A stretch of 64,000 nucleotides of DNA from Streptomyces yatensis (GTDB taxonomy: Bacteria > Actinomycetota > Actinomycetes > Streptomycetales > Streptomycetaceae). Positions within the stretch are counted from its first letter, which is position 1. Every line of letters starts with the position of its first letter. The notes below the pieces were generated by a model. It was given only the letters and a program-made list of their open reading frames with translations. It did not search any database and was not told the origin of the DNA. The stretch spans positions 5,952,001 to 6,016,000 of the forward strand of contig NZ_CP072941.1 of NCBI RefSeq assembly GCF_018069625.1, written 5' to 3'. Positions 42,650 to 49,497 of the stretch are shown here, piece by piece. Position numbers and translations under genes: made by a program.

Positions 42650-42815
42650 CGCTGACGAGACGGGAGGGGGTGGGGTCGGAGGTGTGGTGTCCTGGACGCT
42701 TTCGCATATTTGTGGCGCCAATCCCCGACCAACTCCACGCCCCCGGGCACCGGCGCCGTAAATGTGCGGTCCAGGGCGCCGCACCGGAGGCCCCGCCCCC
42801 GGCACCCACCACGCA
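42650..42815 (+). repeat. 85-bp-core inverted-repeat element, copy 3
   Basis: Forward orientation, core 42691-42775. It differs from copy 1 at scattered positions in both arms (for example TTACGTG to TTCGCA on the left and AAATATG to AAATGTG on the right) while core length and the GGCGCC and CCTGGAC/GTCCAGG pairs are kept. The low-complexity tail is mostly missing. Confidence 0.75.
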
Positions 42816-43000
42816 CCCCACCGCGCCCGGCCCGGCCCGGCAGAGGGTGCCGCGACGCTCTGTTCAGTTGGCTGAGGGGTGAGTACCCGCGCAGCACGCC
42901 GCCACCGCAACCCCCACCCCCCGCCAGCGCGCCACCCCCACCCCCGCCAGCGCCAGACGCGGAACGCGGAACGCGGAACAGCGTCCCCCGGCCGGCGAGG

Positions 43001-43825
43001 TCAGATGCGGTCGAGGACCTGCGACAGCAGGCTGCCCATGCGGGAAGCGGAGTCGCGGCCGGCCTGGAGGACCTCCTCGTGGTTGAGGGGTTCGCCGGTC
43101 ATACCGGCCGCCAGGTTGGTGACCAGGGAGATGCCCAGGACCTCCGCGCCCGCCTCGCGCGCCGCGATGGCCTCCAGGGTGGTGGACATGCCCACCAGGT
43201 CGGCGCCCAGGGTGCGGACCATGGTGATCTCCGCCGGGGTCTCGTAGTGCGGCCCGGGGAACTGGGCGTAGACGCCCTCTTCCAGGGTCGGGTCGACCTG
43301 CTGGCACAGGGCGCGCAGCCGCGGGGAGTAGAGGTCGGTGAGGTCGACGAAGTTCGCGCCCACGATCGGGGAGGTGGCCGTGAGGTTGATGTGGTCGCTG
43401 ATCAGTACCGGCTGGCCGGGGCGCATGCCCTCGCGGAGGCCGCCGCAGCCGTTGGTCAGGATGATGGTCTTGCAGCCGGCGGCGACGGCGGTGCGTACGC
43501 CGTGTGCGACGGCGGCGACACCGCGGCCCTCGTAGTAGTGCGTACGGCCAAGGAAGACCAGCGCCCGCTTGTCGTTGATCCGGTACGAGCGGATCCGGCC
43601 CGCGTGGCCCTCGACGGCGGGCGGCGGGAAGCCGGGCAGCTCGGTGACGGGGAACTCGTGCTCGGGCGCGCCGAGGGCGTCGGTGGCGGGGACCCAGCCG
43701 GAGCCCAGGACCAGCGCGACGTCGTGGGTCTCCGCACCGGTCAGCTCGCGCAGGCGGGTGGCGGCGTCGTCGGCGGCGGCGTGGGGGTCGCCCTGGATGT
43801 CGTCCCAAGAAACTGATGCGTTCAC
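43001..43825 (-). CDS. punA: Purine nucleoside phosphorylase
   Basis: A 274-aa trimeric-class PNP splitting inosine/guanosine and deoxy forms into base and pentose-1-phosphate. VALVLGSGW is the phosphate loop, GRTHYYEG the phosphate-site His segment, [20 protein letters not shown] the family signature, and [20 protein letters not shown] the conserved C-terminal helix with the base-site region nearby. GTG 43825 is preceded by TACCCT 7 nt upstream, suggesting a leaderless transcript. The nucleoside operator lies 26 bp upstream. Confidence 0.94.
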   Translation of the reverse strand: MNASVSWDDIQGDPHAAADDAATRLRELTGAETHDVALVLGSGWVPATDALGAPEHEFPVTELPGFPPPAVEGHAGRIRSYRINDKRALVFLGRTHYYEGRGVAAVAHGVRTAVAAGCKTIILTNGCGGLREGMRPGQPVLISDHINLTATSPIVGANFVDLTDLYSPRLRALCQQVDPTLEEGVYAQFPGPHYETPAEITMVRTLGADLVGMSTTLEAIAAREAGAEVLGISLVTNLAAGMTGEPLNHEEVLQAGRDSASRMGSLLSQVLDRI

Positions 43826-43850
43826 GCGCACGAGGGTAGCCGGTAACTGC

Positions 43851-43862
43851 CTACGCGCGTAG
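43851..43862 (-). promoter_or_regulatory. Nucleoside operator CTACGCGCGTAG upstream of punA
   Basis: A perfect copy of the 12-bp palindrome, 26 bp before GTG 43825 and upstream of the -10-like TACCCT (43838-43833), so it lies at or next to the -35 position. Confidence 0.65.
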
Positions 43863-43965
43863 ACGGAGTCCGTGGAGGTATTCGGATCGTTGCATAATCC
43901 CTGGACCGGCCGGACCCCTGGACCCCGGCCGCCGGAGACGCGAACCCCCCAGGCTCCCGGGCCGC

Positions 43966-44039
43966 CCGGAAACACAGCTCACCCGGAAACACAGACAGAC
44001 CGGAAACACAGACAGACCGGAAACACCGGAAACACCGGA
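43966..44039. repeat. 17-bp tandem repeat CCGGAAACACAGACAGA
   Basis: About four units, the last shortened to CCGGAAACA repeated. The array ends directly at the stop codon (44041) of the cyclotransferase gene. Confidence 0.85.
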
Positions 44040-44040
44040 C

Positions 44041-44478
44041 TCAGCAAGGACGCTTCCGCAGCTCCATCACATAGTCGTGCGGCGCCCCCGCGGATTCCGC
44101 CGCGTCGGCGATTTCGCCCAGGTAGCGGGCCGAAGGCAGGCCGCCCTCGTAGCCGTTGAGGACGTAGAGCCAGGCGGGTTCGTCGCCGTCCAGGGTGTGG
44201 ACGCGGATCCGCATCCGGCGGTAGATGTCGAGGCCGACACCCTCCCAGCGGTCCATGGAGTCCTCGTCCATGGGCGCGATGTCGTAGAGGGCGACGAAGA
44301 CCTGGGAGCGCGGGGCCTCCACGATGGTGGCGAGGGCGCCTTCCCAGCCCATCTGCTCTCCGCCGAAGGTGAGACGCCAGCCGTTCAGCCAGCCCGTTCC
44401 GCGCAGCGGGGAGTGCGGTGCGCGGCGGGACATCAGCCGCGCGTCGAGGTTGCCGGCGTACGCGGCGTAGAGCGACAT
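44041..44478 (-). CDS. Gamma-glutamylcyclotransferase-fold protein
   Basis: A 145-aa protein of the GGCT/AIG2-like fold. MSLYAAYAGNLDARLMSRRA contains the Y-x-S/G-N-L substrate loop; LNGWRLTFGG and ALYDIAPMDEDSMDRWEGVG include the conserved acid (E in D-R-W-E-G) that acts as catalytic base in family members. Members cyclise gamma-glutamyl amines or release oxoproline. ATG 44478 fits the family N-terminus. It is divergent from the LpdA-like gene and upstream of punA, but separated from punA by a tandem repeat and the nucleoside operator. Confidence 0.8.
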   Translation of the reverse strand: MSLYAAYAGNLDARLMSRRAPHSPLRGTGWLNGWRLTFGGEQMGWEGALATIVEAPRSQVFVALYDIAPMDEDSMDRWEGVGLDIYRRMRIRVHTLDGDEPAWLYVLNGYEGGLPSARYLGEIADAAESAGAPHDYVMELRKRPC

Positions 44479-44589
44479 GGGTCTGAGGGTACGGGAGTGG
44501 GGCGGAACGGCCCTCGGGGTGGGAGGTTCGTACGTCAGTCGCCCCTGCGAAACCCCCCGGGCTGAAGCCGGTCGCACCGGTGCGGGACA

Positions 44590-46038
44590 ATGGAGCATGT
44601 GACTCGGATCGTGATCATTGGTGGCGGACCCGGCGGCTATGAGGCGGCGCTGGTCGCCGCGCAGCTCGGCTCGGAGGTGACCGTCGTCGATTGCGACGGT
44701 CTGGGCGGCGCGTCGGTGCTCACCGACTGCGTGCCGTCGAAGACGTTGATTGCCACGGCCGAGGTGATGACGACCTTCGATTCCTCCTACGAGGAGCTGG
44801 GGATCATCGTCGCCGACGACACCCCGCCGATGGAGCAGGCGGCCCGGGTGGTCGGGGTGGATCTCGGCAAGGTCAACCGCCGGGTGAAGCGGCTCGCGCT
44901 CGCCCAGTCGCACGACATCACGGCGTCGGTCACCCGGGCCGGCGGCCGGGTCATGCGTGGGCATGGGCGGGTGGAGCCGCAGCAGTCGCTGGACGGCTCG
45001 CGGCGGGTGATCGTACGGGCGGTGGACGGCACCGAGCAGACGCTGGTGGCGGACGCGGTGCTGGTGGCGACCGGTGCCCATCCGAGGGAGATCCCGGACG
45101 CGAAGCCGGACGGCGAGCGGATCCTGAACTGGACGCAGGTGTACGACCTGGACGAGCTCCCCAAGGAGCTGATCGTGGTCGGCTCCGGTGTCACGGGTGC
45201 GGAGTTCGCGGGTGCGTATCAGGCGCTGGGGTCGAAGGTCACGCTGGTCTCCAGCCGGGACCGGGTGCTGCCGGGTGAGGACCCGGACGCGGCGGCGGTG
45301 CTGGAGGACGTCTTCCGGCGCCGGGGGATGAACGTGATGTCCCGCTCGCGGGCACAGGCCGCCAAGCGGGTCGGGGACCGGGTGGAGGTCACGCTCTCGG
45401 ACGGGCGGGTCATCTCCGGTACCCACTGTCTGATGGCGGTCGGCTCGATCCCGAACACGGCGGACATGGGTCTGGAGGAGGCCGGGGTCAAGCTGGCCGA
45501 GTCGGGGCACATCCTGACCGACAAGGTGTCCCGGACCAGCGCGCCGGGCATCTACGCGGCCGGTGACTGCACCGGGGTGCTGGCGCTGGCGTCGGTGGCG
45601 GCGATGCAGGGCCGGATCGCGATGTACCACTTCCTGGGGGACGCGGTGGCGCCGCTGAACCTGAAGACGGTTTCCGCGAACGTGTTCACCGACCCGGAGA
45701 TCGCCACGGTCGGCTACTCGCAGGCGGACGTGGACGGCGGGAAGATCGACGCCCGGGTGGTGAAGCTGCCGCTGCTGCGCAATCCGCGGGCGAAGATGCA
45801 GGGCATCCGGGACGGCTTCGTCAAGATCTTCTGCCGTCCGGGCACCGGCATCGTGGTCGGCGGTGTGGTGGTCGCGCCGCGGGCGAGCGAGCTGATCCAC
45901 CCGATGTCGCTGGCGGTCGACAACAACCTGACGGTGGAGCAGATCGCCAAGGCGTTCACGGTCTACCCCTCGCTGTCCGGTTCGGTCGCCGAGGTGGCGC
46001 GGCAGTTGCACACCCGGAAGACTCAGGAAGAGTCATAG
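44590..46038 (+). CDS. LpdA-like NAD(P)H quinone/disulfide oxidoreductase homologue
   Basis: A 482-aa flavoprotein of the pyridine-nucleotide-disulfide oxidoreductase family. FAD loop VIIGGGPGGYEAAL, NAD(P) loop VVGSGVTGAEFAGAY, the second FAD motif YAAGDCTGVLALA, and the dimerisation domain are complete. The redox-active pair is not: the normal G-G-T-C-x4-C reads GGASVLTDCVPSKTL, with only the second Cys. This pattern recalls M. tuberculosis LpdA (Rv3303c), a quinone reductase rather than a lipoamide dehydrogenase. The C-terminal H-x-x-x-x-E is altered as well (HPMSLAVD). GTG 44599 is an alternative start. Confidence 0.85.
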   Translation: MEHVTRIVIIGGGPGGYEAALVAAQLGSEVTVVDCDGLGGASVLTDCVPSKTLIATAEVMTTFDSSYEELGIIVADDTPPMEQAARVVGVDLGKVNRRVKRLALAQSHDITASVTRAGGRVMRGHGRVEPQQSLDGSRRVIVRAVDGTEQTLVADAVLVATGAHPREIPDAKPDGERILNWTQVYDLDELPKELIVVGSGVTGAEFAGAYQALGSKVTLVSSRDRVLPGEDPDAAAVLEDVFRRRGMNVMSRSRAQAAKRVGDRVEVTLSDGRVISGTHCLMAVGSIPNTADMGLEEAGVKLAESGHILTDKVSRTSAPGIYAAGDCTGVLALASVAAMQGRIAMYHFLGDAVAPLNLKTVSANVFTDPEIATVGYSQADVDGGKIDARVVKLPLLRNPRAKMQGIRDGFVKIFCRPGTGIVVGGVVVAPRASELIHPMSLAVDNNLTVEQIAKAFTVYPSLSGSVAEVARQLHTRKTQEES

Positions 46039-46127
46039 ATCCGGTCCTTATAGCACTTCGCGCCTTCAGAGATGTCCAACTTCTGCTAATTGGTGCAAGC
46101 TGCTGAAAACAGACGGTCGTTGGCGTT

Positions 46128-46133
46128 ACTGTC
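46128..46133 (+). promoter_or_regulatory. -10 box TACTGT for the deoR-family gene
   Basis: Lies 6 nt before GTG 46140, the spacing of leaderless streptomycete transcripts. A -35 box is not clear. The nucleoside palindrome is absent from this upstream region. Confidence 0.35.
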
Positions 46134-46139
46134 AGTTTC

Positions 46140-47156
46140 GTGTTCGCTGCAGAACGTCGCCAATTGATCCTTGAAATGGTGCGCGCGAACGGAGCGGTGT
46201 CGCTCCGGGAGCTCGCCCGCGTCGTCCAGACCTCCGAAGTGACCGTACGGCGTGATGTGCGGGCGCTGGAGGCAGAAGGACTGCTCGACCGCCGGCACGG
46301 CGGTGCGGTGCTGCCGGGCGGATTCACCAGGGAGTCCGGCTTCCCGCAGAAATCCCATCTAGCGACCGCGGAGAAGACGGCCATCGCCGATCTCGCGGCC
46401 GGTCTCGTCGACGAGGGCGAGGCCGTGGTCGTCGGCGCCGGAACCACCACGCAGGAGCTGGCCCGCCGGCTCGCGCGGGTTCCGGGGCTGACCGTGGTCA
46501 CCAATTCCCTGCTGGTCGCACAGGCGTTGGCGCATGCCAACCGGGTCGAGGTCGTGATGACCGGCGGCACCCTGCGCGGCTCCAACTACGCCCTGGTCGG
46601 CAGCGGCGCCGAGCAGTCCCTCCAGGGGCTGCGGGTCTCGCGCGCCTTCCTGTCCGGCAGCGGGCTGACCGCCGAGCGCGGCCTGTCCACCTCCAACATG
46701 CTTTCGGCCAGCGTCGACCGGGCGCTGGTCCAGGCGGCGGCGGAGGTGGTCGTGCTCGCCGACCATACGAAGCTGGGCACCGACACCATGTTCCAGACGG
46801 TGCCCACCGATGTGATCACGCGGCTGGTGACCGATGAGCCACCCGCCCATGACGACCGTGCCCTGACCGAGCTCCAGGCCCTCGCGGACCAGGGGGTTCA
46901 GATCGCCGTGGCCGGGCCGGGCGCGGGGTCCGGCCCGGTCGGGGGCGGTGAGGGCGGCGGTTCGGCGGGCCGGCAGTCGGGGCGGCTGGGCGCGTCCCAG
47001 GGCCGTGGCGGCGGCGAGGAGGGCCTGCCGCTGCCGGGGCCGCGCCGTAACCACCCCCATCCGCCGGGCGGCCCCGGCTCCGCGCAGTTGCGCAGCGCGG
47101 TGCCGCTGGCGGAGCAGCCGGGGCGGGTGGCGGATCTGGCGCCGCGCCGTCGCTAG
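46140..47156 (+). CDS. DeoR-family transcriptional regulator
   Basis: A 338-aa regulator. ERRQLILEMVRANGAVSLRE followed by LARVVQTSEVTVRRDVRALE is the DeoR-type helix-turn-helix, and GLLDRRHGGAV completes the wing. The effector domain is the sugar-phosphate-binding DeoRC fold with VGAGTTTQELARRL, NSLLVAQAL, VMTGGTLR and LADHTKLG. The last 75 residues are Gly/Pro-rich and unlike the family. DeoR proteins repress sugar or nucleoside catabolic genes in response to phosphorylated sugars. It is the only regulator in the window whose family fits the operators at the nucleoside genes, but a direct link is unproven. Confidence 0.87.
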   Translation: MFAAERRQLILEMVRANGAVSLRELARVVQTSEVTVRRDVRALEAEGLLDRRHGGAVLPGGFTRESGFPQKSHLATAEKTAIADLAAGLVDEGEAVVVGAGTTTQELARRLARVPGLTVVTNSLLVAQALAHANRVEVVMTGGTLRGSNYALVGSGAEQSLQGLRVSRAFLSGSGLTAERGLSTSNMLSASVDRALVQAAAEVVVLADHTKLGTDTMFQTVPTDVITRLVTDEPPAHDDRALTELQALADQGVQIAVAGPGAGSGPVGGGEGGGSAGRQSGRLGASQGRGGGEEGLPLPGPRRNHPHPPGGPGSAQLRSAVPLAEQPGRVADLAPRRR

Positions 47157-47213
47157 GGGTGTCCGACGGACAGTGAGGCCTGCGGCGGGCTGTTCCCCTC
47201 CGCGTCCCTTCCC

Positions 47214-47267
47214 GCGACGGGGGCTTCGCCCCGGACCCCGGGGTCCGGGGCGAAGCCCCCGTCGCGC
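47214..47267. repeat. 54-bp perfect palindrome
   Basis: The 27-bp arm (47214-47240, beginning CGCGACGGGGGCTTCGCCCC) is followed without spacer by its exact reverse complement (47241-47267). Outer strings CCCTTCCCGCG and CGCGGGAAGGG extend the symmetry further. It can act as a terminator for the deoR-family gene and extrude as a cruciform in DNA. The rest of the 294-bp gap holds fragments of the GC-rich extragenic repeat. Confidence 0.85.
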
Positions 47268-47450
47268 GGCGGAGTCGCGGATCGGCGCCGCGGGAAGGGG
47301 CGGGGAGGGGAAAGCGTCGATATGCGGCTCCGCCGCGTGGTCCGCCGGGCCCCTGGAGTGGGTGGTCGCCGACGGACGTCCGTGGGCCCGGAGACTCTGG
47401 TGCCCGTGGGTCGTGGGGCCCCGCGGGCGGCGGGCCCAGAGCCCCCGGTG

Positions 47451-48044
47451 TCAGCGGGCCTTGAGACCGGTGAAGGCCAGCGCCAGCAGCCGGTCGGCCA
47501 ACTCCGGGTCGTCCGGCGACTGCTCCACGGCCAGCGCGATCGCGTTGGTGAGCTGCATCAGATCGGCGATGACCACATCGGACCGTACGGCACCGCTCTG
47601 CTGCGCGCGGGCGAGCAGTTCGCTGCCCGCTTCGCGCAGCGGCAGACCGCAGCCGCGGGACAGCGCCGAGGTCTCGTCCCCCGAGCACGCCATCAGGGCC
47701 CGGGAGAGCCCTCGGTAGGTGCTGGCGTGGTCGACGATGGCGCGCAGCCAGTCGATCAGCGCCTGGCACGGCCGCGGCTCTTTGGCCAGCTCCCGCGACC
47801 GCTCCAGCAGGGCGCATATCTCGACCTGGAAGACCGCGCCCATCAGCGCGGTGCGGTTGGGGAAGTGGCGGTAGAGCGTGCCGATGCCGACACCCGCGCG
47901 TCGTGCGATGTCCTCCAGCGAGGCATCGGTACCGTGCCGGGTGAAGGCCGTGCGCGCCTCGGTCAGCAGCCGCTCGTAGTTGCGGCGCGCGTCGGCGCGC
48001 ATGGGGCGCGGTGGCATCTGCGCCGTGGCTGTCTCGATCGCCAT
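47451..48044 (-). CDS. TetR-family transcriptional regulator
   Basis: A 197-aa repressor. The N-terminal HTH is LLTEARTAFTRHGTDASLED followed by IARRAGVGIGTLYRHFPNRT, the classic TetR signature; the C-terminal ligand domain is of the common SbtR-like length. ATG 48044 is preceded by GGGAGGA on the minus strand, which decides it against the longer frame to 48083. It is divergent from the membrane esterase gene, 148 bp away, its likely target. Confidence 0.87.
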   Translation of the reverse strand: MAIETATAQMPPRPMRADARRNYERLLTEARTAFTRHGTDASLEDIARRAGVGIGTLYRHFPNRTALMGAVFQVEICALLERSRELAKEPRPCQALIDWLRAIVDHASTYRGLSRALMACSGDETSALSRGCGLPLREAGSELLARAQQSGAVRSDVVIADLMQLTNAIALAVEQSPDDPELADRLLALAFTGLKAR

Positions 48045-48191
48045 CGCGGTCCTCCCTGCCGTGGCTGCCCGTGAGTCAAGCATGCCATTTCGTGACCGGA
48101 GGCACGCCCTGGCCAGGCAACGCGGGTACCGCGAACGGCATCAAACGGGGTGACGGCATCGTGCGTTGCGGTGCGCCGAAGTGGAAGAACG

Positions 48192-49370
48192 ATGGGACTG
48201 ACCAGTCGCTCACTCGAGTATGTGATGATCGCCCTCGCCGTGGGGTGCGCGGGGCTGACGCTCTGGCTGTGGCCGCGCTTCGCGGGCCGGGGCGTACGGG
48301 CCTGGCTGGGCCGGCTGGCCGCCCTCGCCGTGACGCAATGCGCGATCGTGGCCGCGCTGGCCCTCGCGGTGAACACCACCTTCCAGTTCTACGGGTCCTG
48401 GGACGAACTGCTGGGCGAGGACGAGGCGGCTCCGGCGGCCCTGTCCCATGTGCAGGGCGGCGCCGCGGGACCGGTCGGGACGTCGGGCGGGCTGGTGCGG
48501 CCCGCCCCGCCGCAGGGGCTGGACACGGTGCACGGACTGCCGAGCGGGCCCCCCGACAAGGCGGGCAAGGTCGAGTCGGTGCGGATCCTGGGCCGCCGCA
48601 GCCAGGTGGCCAACCCGGCGTACGTGTATCTGCCGCCGCAGTACTACCAGCGCCAGTACGCCCGGCAGCGCTTCCCGGTGATCGTGGCGATCAGCGGCTA
48701 TCCGGGCGGATCCTTCCTGCTCGCCCAGCATCTGCGGCTGCCCCAGACCGCGGGCGGGCTGATCCGCACCGGGGCGGTGCAGCCGGCGGTCATCGTGATG
48801 GTGCGGCCCACCATCGCCCCGCCCCGCGACACCGAATGCGTGGACGTCCCCGGCGGCCCGCAGGCCGAGACCTACTTCGCCCAGGACCTGCCCGAGGCGC
48901 TGCGGGGGCACTACCGGATCGGCCATGACCCCAGCGCCTGGGGCGTGCTGGGCTACTCCTCGGGCGGCACCTGCGCCCTTGAGCTGACCCTGCGTCATCC
49001 CCGCGTCTACAGCGCGGCCGCGGCCCTGTCGCCCGACTACCGCGTGGTCAACGACCCCACCACCGGCGACCTCTTCGGCCCGGGTCCGGAGGGCGAGCGC
49101 GGCAAGCGGGAGCACGATCTGCTGTGGCGGCTGCGCCGGCTGCCCCAGCCGCAGGTGTCGGTGCTGGTCTCCTCCAGCCGCCGGGGCGAGCCCAACTACG
49201 CGGCCACCCGCGACTTCCTGGCCGCGGTCCGGCCGCCGATGAGCGCGCAGTCGATCATCCTGGACCGGGGCAGCCACAACTTCCGTACCTGGCGCCGCGA
49301 GCTGCCCACGGCCCTGCGGTGGATGAACGGCCAGCTGACCTTCCCCCAGGACGTGGTGCACGGCCGCTGA
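48192..49370 (+). CDS. Membrane-anchored alpha/beta-hydrolase (esterase D/antigen 85-like)
   Basis: A 392-aa protein with two N-terminal membrane helices (residues about 10-32 and 42-62), a linker and an extracytoplasmic alpha/beta-hydrolase domain. GYSSGGTCALE holds the nucleophile Ser, LDRGSHNFRTW the catalytic His; VNPAYVYLPPQYY-like strand order (ANPAYVYLPPQYYQ) resembles the esterase D/mycolyltransferase group. It could act on cell-envelope esters. ATG 48192 has GGAAG 7 nt upstream. A strong terminator follows. Confidence 0.8.
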   Translation: MGLTSRSLEYVMIALAVGCAGLTLWLWPRFAGRGVRAWLGRLAALAVTQCAIVAALALAVNTTFQFYGSWDELLGEDEAAPAALSHVQGGAAGPVGTSGGLVRPAPPQGLDTVHGLPSGPPDKAGKVESVRILGRRSQVANPAYVYLPPQYYQRQYARQRFPVIVAISGYPGGSFLLAQHLRLPQTAGGLIRTGAVQPAVIVMVRPTIAPPRDTECVDVPGGPQAETYFAQDLPEALRGHYRIGHDPSAWGVLGYSSGGTCALELTLRHPRVYSAAAALSPDYRVVNDPTTGDLFGPGPEGERGKREHDLLWRLRRLPQPQVSVLVSSSRRGEPNYAATRDFLAAVRPPMSAQSIILDRGSHNFRTWRRELPTALRWMNGQLTFPQDVVHGR

Positions 49371-49386
49371 GCGGACCGGGCACGAC

Positions 49387-49430
49387 GACGGCGGGCCCCG
49401 GCCGGAGGATTCCGGTCGGGGCCCGCCGTC
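49387..49430. terminator. Strong terminator behind the esterase gene
   Basis: GACGGCGGGCCCCGGCCGG (49387-49405) pairs with 49412-49430 with one G-U wobble and a 6-nt loop. It lies between convergent genes and can serve both strands. Confidence 0.85.
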
Positions 49431-49446
49431 ATGTGCGGGGGGCGGG

Positions 49447-49497
49447 TCAGTCCTTGATTCCCGCCTCAGTCCCTGATCCCTGCGTCAGTCCTTGATC
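49447..49497 (-). repeat. Triplicated stop-codon segment of the carboxylase gene
   Basis: On the minus strand the gene end ATCAAGGACTGACGC is followed by two imperfect copies, ATCAGGGACTGAGGC and ATCAAGGACTGACCC, with a 19-20 bp period. The first copy contains the real stop; the others are in the 3' UTR. Confidence 0.7.

Larger units (their letters stand above)
41584..43000. other. 1.4 kb non-coding repeat island between the mutase and punA genes
   Basis: No gene is supported here. The island is bounded by element copy 2 (41622-41910, reversed) and copy 3 (42650-42815, forward), head-to-head. Between them lie about 740 bp of mosaic repeats. Left part: GGCTCCTCTCCCT..CTCGTCGGT units (about 42049-42070 and 42160-42185). 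Right part: three runs of CACCGGCGGGTGGCC with GTGAGCCGG and CGCCACCAGGCG at roughly 100-bp spacing (42390-42655). Long open frames occur on both strands but have no start signals or recognisable protein. Confidence 0.7.

Noticed and set aside
42288..42902. Overlapping ORFs of 110-160 codons within the repeat island
   Set aside because: All six frames are open because of extreme GC content; translations are Arg/Gly/Pro-rich repeats with no start context.
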